Shown: positions 54,899 through 64,000 of the stretch, one piece after another
Layout: each line of letters opens with the position of its first letter
Numbering within the stretch: the first letter of the stretch is position 1
Assembly (NCBI GenBank): GCA_023014485.1
Contig: JAJOZX010005616.1
Coordinates: 212,501 to 276,500 of the forward strand
Direction of reading: 5' to 3'
Length of the DNA stretch: 64,000 nucleotides
From: Bathynomus jamesi
Taxonomy: Eukaryota > Arthropoda > Malacostraca > Isopoda > Cirolanidae
Made by a program: the position numbers and the translations under genes
Notes under the pieces: model-generated
What the model was told of the DNA's origin: nothing
Seen by the model: the letters and a program-made list of their open reading frames with translations, nothing else
Databases searched by the model: none

Positions 54899-56126
54899 CA
54901 GGGTATACATAAAGTCAGGATCTATTTTTGTGAAGCACTTGGAAATTATATGGAATTCAATCATAAAATGATAAAGTGGTAACATTTATTAAATAATTAA
55001 GAGTAGGATTCGACGTGACGCCCCATCAGTATCCCTGCACAGCTCAAATCGTTCCGCAGCATTTCTAAACACATTCTGGAGCATTTGCGGGGTTATGTTA
55101 TCTGCAGCAGTTCGTATACGTGTACGTAAGTTTTCAAGACTCGTAATCTTCGTCTGATAGACGTGCGACTCGATAAAGCCCCATGCAAAGAAATCTAAAG
55201 GGGTTAAATCTGGTGATCTCGCTGGCCAAGGTCTGTTGCTTCCGCGTCCGATCCAGCGATTTGGAAAACGTCCATTTAGATAATCCTGAACAATTTTGGC
55301 ATAGTGACACGGAGCACCGTCATGTTGAGAGACGACGGTACTAACAATCCTATCCCCAATCAGCTGAGGTTCAAGGAATTGCTGCAACATGTCCAGATAA
55401 ATAAGCCCCGTAACTGTAGCTTCAGCAAAGAAAAAAGGACCATAAACCTTAGATTTTGTTAAACCCATCCAGACATTAACTTTAGGTGAGTCTCTCTCCC
55501 AGTTTTGGACGAAATCATTCGGTCTTTCATCTGCCCAAATTCGATAGTTATGGCGATTTACTTTTCCACACGTATGGAAAGTGGCTTCATCACTAAAGAG
55601 AATGTTGTCCATTAAATTATCACTCCAGATTTGTTTTGTTCTACGAGATCAGCACACACAGCACTTCGTCGAGGGAAATCTTCCTCATGTAAATCATGTA
55701 AAACCTGCAAATGATAGCTTTTCTTCTGCAAATTAACTTTCAGAATTTTGTGCACAGATGACGTCGGGAGGCCGAGTCTGTGTGATGCAGCACGAACGGA
55801 CGTACGTGACTCCTCAGTGATAATTCCGCGTACTGACTGCATTCACGGTAAGATCTGACATACACGGTCGTCCTGATCTTGCTTCATCATTTACAGGTCC
55901 CGTTCGTTTAAATTTGTTCACCAATTTTCGTATTGTCTTGTCTATTGGCCCCGGCTTATGAAATCTCCTTCTAAACTTCTCTCTGATGTCATTGTATTTC
56001 TTTCCCTCGATTCGCCAAATTACTATTGCCACACGCTCTTCTGTATTCATTCTAAGGGCTTCTGAAAAGAAAAATAGAAAAAATAATTATTTCACAAAAA
56101 TAGAACCTGACTTTATGTACACCCTG
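54899..56126 (-). mobile_element. DD41D-type mariner-related element, nearly full length
   Basis: Ends CAGGGTATACATAAAGTCAG and CAGGGTGTACATAAAGTCAG (inverted right end), both followed by GATCTATTTTTGTGAA-like sequence, with TA flanks. The length, 1,228 bp, fits one transposase gene. Confidence 0.93.
54989..56050 (-). pseudogene. DD41D transposase, near complete, two frameshifts
   Basis: Three overlapping frames read in order. The first (56050 down) is MNTEERVAIVIWRIEGKKYN with RSGRPCMSD. The second, from about 55860, is RGIITEESRTSVRAASHRLG then PRRSAVCADLVEQN. The third (55612 down) has FSDEATFHTCGKVNRHNYRI (Asp1), VSQHDGAPCHYAKIVQDYLN (Asp2) and RSPDLTPLDFFAWGF (Asp3). The Asp2-Asp3 spacing is 41. 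All three catalytic Asp are present; only the frameshifts near 55850 and 55615 break it. It is close to the element at 52226. Confidence 0.92.
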
Positions 56127-56262
56127 TATAATAATTCATATTTTTCTGCCTTTTAGCAACTTGCTAACCTACAGTTGGTGTTATGCCTTTTAAAAAATTA
56201 TCAACTGGGTCCAGAGTATTTAAACACCGATGATTAATCAATGTAGTGTCCGCCAGATATGC

Positions 56263-56424
56263 CTGATAGGACCTACAGCTTTACGTAGGATCCGAACCAC
56301 GGGTCGCTACATAATCTGGGCGCAGAGGACGGTCTCCCATCCAACTACTACCCAGACCCAATGTCGCTTAACTTCGCTGATCTCCGGGAAGCGGTGTTAC
56401 GACATTGGCCACGACGTAGCCCGA
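56263..56424 (-). mobile_element. 5S rRNA-derived SINE, copy 2
   Basis: Same as 28277-28446 and better preserved in the 5S part: ATCAGCGAAGTTAAGCGACA, TGGGTCTGGGTAGTAG, TTGGATGGGAGACCG. The body has GTGGTTCGGATCCTACGTAA and GCTGTAGGTCCTATCAGG. (TA)n lies at the 5' side (56426 onwards). The two copies are in the same orientation, 28 kb apart. Confidence 0.85.
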
Positions 56425-57811
<1,387 letters not shown>

Positions 57812-57889
57812 AGGGTGGCCCAAAAGTCTGTTGCCTCGAAAAAAAAATAGTTTAGAATGCGTCGGGCAACAAACTTTTGGGCCACCCTG
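57812..57889. mobile_element. 78-bp hairpin MITE
   Basis: AGGGTGGCCCAAAAGTCTGT and its near inverse ACAAACTTTTGGGCCACCCT surround a 30-bp A-rich loop. (TA)n flanks both sides. A mariner-type element reduced to its ends. Confidence 0.8.
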
Positions 57890-57895
57890 TATATA

Positions 57896-57931
<36 letters not shown>

Positions 57932-57935
<4 letters not shown>

Positions 57936-58255
57936 AACTCAGATTGGTTCCCTGAGAACATTATATGTTAAACACAGACCGTGCATGGAACAAGGAACTC
58001 TTCTGGGAAAATTAAATCCACTATAGTCCGAATAAGTAATGGTAAATGACAAATACCATAGTTTTTTCCTTTTTCATGATTTTAGCCCGACGTGGGCAAC
58101 GGATCTCTTTGCGAGAGACCCGTTGCCCACGTCGTGCTAAAATCATGAAAAAGGAAAAAACTATGGTATTTGTCATTTACCATTACTTATTCGGACTATA
58201 GTGGATTTAATTTTCCCAGAAGAGTTCCTTGTTCCATGCACGGTCTGTGTTTAAC

Positions 58256-58256
<1 letters not shown>
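57932..58256. mobile_element. foldback element, copy D
   Basis: Hairpin arms of about 145 bp (GTTAAACACAGACCGTGCAT to TAGCCCGACGTGGGCAACG) with a small GATCTCTTTGCGAGAG centre. The left tail CAAACTCAGATTGGTTCCCT equals the tail of the array at 41447-44035, here on the left side. (TA)n flanks. Confidence 0.9.
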
Positions 58257-58287
<31 letters not shown>

Positions 58288-59717
58288 TAATTAAAACTGT
58301 AATTATAAAGAGGTTAAATTGTAATTATAACGAAACGATCGACTTTTTATTAATACGCTTTCTCTGTATTATTATAAAATTTCCGTAACAACCCATCGAG
58401 AAAAGCTAAATTAATAACTTTCAAACATTTTACTGTATATTCGCATTGAGGTTATCTTATTCAGTTAAGAATTTTAAGCGTTGTTTCTGCATCATGCGTC
58501 ACAACATATGAGAGATAGATGCAAAGAAATTCATTCAGTATAACCGCGAATCGAAGGCAAATGTATAACAGGAAATTATTAAATTAAAAGGATTATTATA
58601 AAATGCTGCATTTGAATTTAAAAGTGGGGGGAAAAAAAAACAACAAAATAAAAACAGAGAGGCGATAAAAAAAGCGAATTTGAATGTTCATTTCCCCTCT
58701 TCCAATAGCGTTACCCTCAGTCAGTCTTTCCCTCATTTCGATTAAATTCCCCTCCTAATCCGCCTTTCTCAATTTCACTTTCCACAAAGTCGATTAAAAA
58801 TATCCTTTGAACAAATCCTTAATACCGTTCTTCCCTTTTTTACCTTTTTTTCCCAGTGTTTCGTTTCCCGTTCTGTTCCATTTCTGTCCCTCAAATTTTC
58901 TGTTTCTTTTTATCCTGTTCCATTTCTGTCTCTCAAATTTTCTGTTTCTTTTTATTCTGTTCCATTTCATTTTGTTCTTCTTTTCTGTTTCTTTTTATTC
59001 TGTTCCCTTTCATTCTGTTCTTCTTTCCGTTCTGTTCCGAAATGTTTCTGTTTTTTGTTCTAAGTTTCTGTGAGGAACAAATGGTTGGTGACGAGTGATT
59101 AGTGCCTGATGCATGGCCAGTGCTTTGGACGCTTAATGCCACTGGTTGAATTCTCGCTCTTAAAATTTTAAAAAAATTATTAGAAGCGTTGAAGAATTGC
59201 GAAGGAGAGCTTGTTCTTCACTCCCAAATACCCATTATACAGTACAGACCCGCTGAATAAGCTCTCTCGGGGCTAGCCTGGAGTGAGCCATGGGGGTGTT
59301 TGTTTTACCGATACTTCGGTAAATAGAGCTCTAAATATATTATATAAAATCGAACCCTATGTTCGAGGTTTTTGTGACGATACCAAGTAGTTGATATAAG
59401 ATCAGCACAAATATATTATTAGTTAGTTTATACAATGGTACTATCTAATGGACGATTTGTATGTGTACATAACGTAATTGTAGAGCTCCTCTTTCCTATA
59501 AAATTTCCTTGCCTACTTTATCGGGGGTTAAGGTATTTTCTTCAACCTTTTTCCGTACCCGCTTCTGACGGGGAGTGAATGGAGGGTGGGGAGAGAGCTT
59601 TATGCTTTTCTATCCAGTTTTCTACTACTGCTAGAAGAGTTAAAAAATTAACTAGTTTAACAACAGGAACCTCCCCAAATGGACCGAAAGGTCTTTGAGG
59701 CTTCCTCTTGTTTTTGT

Positions 59718-59758
<41 letters not shown>

Positions 59759-59991
59759 TATATATATATATAGCAAAGGCTCAACGTTTACTATATATAA
59801 GATTAATCATGAAAATCGGATCTTGGAGGATAATGTCGAGACTGAACCTCACATCTCGTTAAAATACTTTGAATATTTTCTTAACAATTTTTTTTTTTTT
59901 ACCAAATTCCGAAAATGGACATAAAAGTATCGATTTTTGGACACTCGCAATAATATAACGTCTCTATAATAATAATGCAATGCAGGTTGTA

Positions 59992-60035
<44 letters not shown>

Positions 60036-60168
60036 CCGCAATAATTTCATATTTTTCGGTTAAATTCCTTACCGATATAACGTTAAGGTGACCGCAGCAG
60101 CAACGGCCTTACCATATATATATATATATATATATGCTTACGAAGAATACACGAAACTAATAAGGTCC

Positions 60169-60211
<43 letters not shown>

Positions 60212-60278
60212 CGCATATGTGTACGTGTACATTTTCGTACGAACTGTAGAGAAACCCTATATATATACACACACACAG

Positions 60279-60310
<32 letters not shown>

Positions 60311-60568
60311 GATCTGGTAATGTTTCGTTCATTGAAAAACACACACACACACACACACACACGCATTATATATATATATAGGAAGCATTTACCGATAAAT
60401 CTCGTTTTATAAACCAATAAATACACACACGGAATCAATCCAAATGATGTCAAAATCCAAAGCACTTTATTGTAATATGATACAAATTTATAATTTCTAT
60501 AGAATTTCATATCTTATTTATTCCTCCATTTAAGAATTCCCATAATTAGTGCTATGAAAACGCAGGTG

Positions 60569-60631
<63 letters not shown>

Positions 60632-60718
60632 CTCTGTTGGGTGTCATGTTAAGAATGTATACGTTAATTTGAGTAGAGTATAGTTTCGTGCTTCTGAATA
60701 CACACACACACACACACA

Positions 60719-60756
<38 letters not shown>

Positions 60757-60956
60757 TGTAAGTTTAAAGTTCCGTTATCATTTTTACTTTTGTGAAGGTA
60801 TCTTTTTTTGTTAAATAAGGAATTATGAGGTTAATTTTAACATTAAAATTTGTTGTACAACATTCGACGCCAAAATTTCGTTATGAACGAGGGAAAGGCA
60901 AGATGTTAAAAACCATTAAAAAATATAAATTATCGAAATATGTTTTTTATCAGTGC

Positions 60957-61038
<82 letters not shown>

Positions 61039-62362
61039 ATGTGTGTATGTGTGTGTGTGTTATATCGGTAGGTGGGATGAACTTCTGTTGAGAGACTGTT
61101 CCACTGCATGGAAAATGGAGCTTTATAAATAGGAGCGAAAGCTCGTAAAGGAGAAGAATAAAGGAGAAAAGGATTACAAAAGAAAGGGGTATTTAACATA
61201 ATAATTCCATAAGAAACGCAAAAGGCATCGGTATAGAGAAGAGAAGATGGAGAAAGCTCAGAAATGACGAAGGCTAACGTTTATTCTCAAAAGGAAAATA
61301 ACATATTAAATTCTCCTTTTATTTCGCTTTAAATATAATCGACGTTTCCTCGTTGCTTTTTACGTCACAATTTCTTATTTCGAAAAATTTGTCTTCTTGA
61401 TTCTCGTTTTCAATTTTTTTTGTAAGGAAAGTTTTAGTTCTCTTTCTGATGTTATTACTATTATTATTATTATTATTATAATTATTATTATTATTATTTT
61501 TAATAGTAGTAGTAGAAATTGTTATTATGTTGTTATTTAATTTGAAAATTTCTTTTGATTTTGGTTTACCATTTTTTGTTTTGGGGTTAAGTTTGTTTAT
61601 GTTGAGTTGGGTTAGATTGGATGAGAGTTTTTCTCTGTCGTTACGATTTGTTCATCGAGATTTTAATTCTCGTTACAAATGTTTTTTGAATATTTTATTT
61701 TGAGATTAGTTTTGTGAATGAGAGTAATTTTTCGCGACTGAAATCACGACCGAACTTTGGTTTTTCTTTCTTTTTTTTTTTGCTTTTTTGAAGTATGTTA
61801 CCAGATTTTTTTATTTGTCGAAATTTTTTTTTTTGAAGGGCGTTTGAGTTTAAATTTTTTAATGTCTCTTTATTTTGCCTTTAAATTTGTAAAATATTTC
61901 GGCTTTTTTTTTTTTTTTCGTTAATTAGAATCGTCTTAGGTTTTCTATTTTTTTTCCTTGTTTTTTACAGAGTTTTACGTTTTTTATTCGTTTTTTTTTT
62001 TGGGGGGGGGGGAAAGCAAAATGATGTGGATATTTCCTTTTCTTGTTTTCCATTTGGCGTCAACATCTCAGACCAGCATCGACGACACAGATTGTTTATG
62101 GATTAAGTCTTAGAAAATAAAGGCTTTATCATTTTACAAAGCATCACTCGGCCCATACACTCATGCAGGGTACGAGCAGCTCGCAGCCTTATTGCCAAGT
62201 ATACAGAAGGCCAAGGTACGTGGGTCATCAACAGTTGATGTAATACTGCTTTGAATTATTATATTTCAATAAGAGGTCCAATCCAAAAGCTTGTGTCGTT
62301 AGCTTGCATTGCAGATACGCCTGGTTCTATAGGTTTGTGTTAATATATATAATATATATATT
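58257..62362. other. right-hand intron or 5' region: low complexity, no gene seen
   Basis: Contains a T/C-rich stretch with a TTTCTGTTTCTTTTTATTC repeat (58850-59050), (CT)n at 59717-59753 and 60961-60997, (CA)n at 60171-60207, 60341-60362 and 60701-60720, (TA)n at 60000-60033, 60570-60627 and 60720-60752, and TTA repeats at 61455-61500. CAGTACAGACCCGCTGAATA at 59240 might be a pogo-like end without a partner. 62140-62240 resembles 38015-38095. No LIM1 exon or promoter could be recognised. Confidence 0.45.
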
Positions 62363-62588
62363 AGGAGGCGATTGTAGACACCAATCGACCAGGGAAGTAC
62401 TCCGGGAAGGGCGTTAGGCAGGAGACAGGGAGTGCTAGAACTCCCGTTTCTCCTGTCATTGTCCTCCTTAGCTGATCTTTTTCCGTGTCTCATCTACCCT
62501 GTGAACAGCCCAGCATGCTCTCAAACACACACCCTCTATTCTTCACTACACATACATGCACTTTACACACTACACAATCTTTTGAAAA
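62363..62588 (-). repeat. dispersed repeat, copy 2 of 2
   Basis: Inverse copy of 15861-16083 (TTGTAGACACCAATCGACCA, CAGCATGCTCTCAAACACAC, CACTACACAATCTTTTG). This one lacks insertions seen in the other. No coding capacity. Confidence 0.75.
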
Positions 62589-62889
62589 TAAAAAAAATAT
62601 AGAATTTGTGCATTTTATTACTTTACTTTGTCCATTATAAAATTTTTAAATAATAAATAGTGTGTATGTATGACGACTGTGTACGTATGAAGGAGTGTGT
62701 ATAGGTATAAAGGGTCATGTACGTAGAAAGAAGTGTGTGTGTATAAAGGAGTATGTACGTATAAAAAATGTGGTGTGGGTATAGAAGAGAATGTAAGTAT
62801 AAAAGAGTGTGGTGTAAATATAAAGAAGTCTGTGCATATTAAGAAGTGTGTTATGAATATAAAAGAATGGGCTGCGAGTTTAAAGGAAT

Positions 62890-62927
<38 letters not shown>

Positions 62928-63643
62928 ACACAGGAGAATGCACGTATAAAAAAGTATGGTGAGCGTATAAGGGAGCGTATAAATATAAAGGAGTGTGGTG
63001 TGCGTATAAAGGAGTGTGTACGTTTAAAGATGCATTTAGCATGAGAACCGTCACACATCTCGCCTTCGCATCAGCACACCTCGGTCTCCTCTTTCCATTC
63101 TGGCCAGAAATTGACGTCGATTGTTCGCCTTTGAGATCTGAAATGAGTTTTCGTCGATTTCTTAAAATGGAAATTTCTATTATTTTTTTAGGTAAAAAAT
63201 GGAAAAAATTGGACAAAAAGTACGTAAGCTTAAATGGGAAAACTGCAGAAAGAGATGTTTTATATAAAAAGAGCAATTTTTATAGGCCTATGTGCTTCTT
63301 TTTAGGATTTTTTCCCTTGTAGTCCCTAATTCCCCGAGAGCTTATACAACCATTGCTTTTCTGAAATGTAAAAAAGAACATAGGTATTTATATGCTCTCT
63401 ATTGGAGGTAAAAGTAAGCATATGCGATTGTATTAGGAAGTATGCATACAAAATCTACATATATATAAACCTTATGTGTAGCAATATTTATACAAAGAAA
63501 GCAAATCGCATTTAATACCGGAAATTTGCAAAAATAGAATTCCTCATTTTTTTTTTTATTTGTGAAATAATACGATGTGTATATTTTATACTTACCATTA
63601 GTAAATATATACATTAATTTATAATAAACTATACAAACAGTGG

Positions 63644-63677
<34 letters not shown>

Positions 63678-63838
63678 CTTTAAAGTTAATTCATGTACAG
63701 TATGTCAAGTGAATATATACTATATATATGGTGTCTCAAAAGTCACACAACCCAAAACAGAAAGGTAATAAGTTCTTGACCAAATAATACTGTGTAGCCT
63801 AACAATTCTGAATGAGTTAGAGTAGGCGACGTTCTAGA
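62589..63838. other. GT-rich degenerate repeat and microsatellites, no gene seen
   Basis: From about 62650 to 63030 the plus strand repeats a word of roughly 18-25 bp (AGTGTGTGTACGTATAAAGG-like) in degenerate tandem, interrupted by (GT)n at 62889-62930. (CA)n at 63646-63676. At 63729 GGTGTCTCAAAAGTCACACA looks like a mariner-type end without a visible partner. Confidence 0.5.
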
Positions 63839-64000
63839 CCAGTGGTTCCCAACGTGGACGCCACCGCCCCCCAGTGGGCGTTTAAGAATCTTAGGGGGAC
63901 GCTAGGAAACTGTTAAATTGTTACCTTTTATTTATAAATCACTTATCCTGTTAAATTATTATCTTTAGGAGAGGGCATCAGCAAATATTGATGGACATAA
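63839..64000. mobile_element. hAT-type left end, cut by the window edge
   Basis: CAGTGGTTCCCAACGTGGAC is a typical Charlie-like hAT terminus; GGGGGACGCTAGG and the AT-rich inside fit. The other end is outside the window. Confidence 0.55.

Noticed and set aside
56263..56424. Functional 5S rRNA gene
   Set aside because: Only the central promoter part matches 5S; the ends differ and a foreign body follows, as in the other copy.
58807..59098. Phe/Leu-rich frame resembling membrane segments
   Set aside because: It is a degenerate TTTCTGTTTC repeat; hydrophobicity is a composition effect.
62618..63058. 146-codon minus-strand frame rich in His, Ser and Thr
   Set aside because: Comes from the degenerate GT-rich tandem repeat and a (CA)n tract.

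Overview
This window looks like arthropod nuclear DNA, most likely from a decapod crustacean. The evidence is a split LIM-homeobox gene with arthropod-style sequence, very long introns, extreme (TA)n, (CA)n and (GA)n microsatellite content, Jockey/CR1-like LINEs of a type I associate with decapods, and many mariner/Tc1-type elements. The taxon is an inference; nothing here names a species. I see no bacterial genes, operons or CRISPR arrays.

The only host gene I can support is a LIM-homeobox gene of the Lhx1/Lhx5 (Lim1) group on the minus strand. Six coding exons can be joined: 54255-54050 (second LIM domain), 30360-30032 (Pro/Ser/Thr-rich linker), 27521-27381 (acidic linker), 26028-25879 (homeodomain residues up to 46), 2568-2334 (homeodomain from Val47 plus C-terminal region) and 2020-1836 (C-terminus and stop). 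All junctions have GT/AG sites and compatible phases, giving 414 residues plus stop. The first LIM domain and the start codon were not found and probably lie beyond base 64000. Almost everything else in the window is intron of this gene or its flanks.

The introns are packed with transposons. Left part (1-20 kb): one copy of a 225-bp MITE, a foldback element (5434), a long degenerate LINE (6275-10870) carrying three later insertions (a MITE, a dimeric tRNA SINE and a complete but broken Tc1 element), a MITE with long arms, a TIR element with a 215-aa transposase-like ORF (12040-13390), nested Tc1/foldback remnants (17.0-17.7 kb) and a second LINE type on the minus strand (18370-19330). Middle part (20-45 kb): palindromes, a piggyBac-like MITE, an internally deleted hAT, a SINE inverted pair, a 5S rRNA-derived SINE, the best LINE copy (30655-31650), a third LINE with a foldback and a hAT MITE inside it, two deleted mariner-type elements side by side, and a striking inverted array of 457-bp foldback units (41447-44035). 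Right part (44-64 kb): another LINE copy, a 3.2-kb DDE transposon with recognisable TIRs (46027-49190), a 199-bp tandem repeat, a run of TIR elements separated by (TA)n tracts (50.6-53.0 kb), two DD41D-type transposase elements, a second 5S-derived SINE, more foldbacks, then long low-complexity DNA.

The elements appear to interact. Most mariner-type elements sit in (TA)n tracts. The tRNA SINE and the 5S SINE share a body module, and the tRNA SINE ends with a motif seen at the 3' end of the Jockey-like LINEs, as expected if the LINE mobilises it. No search was run, so family names rest on motifs read directly from the sequence.
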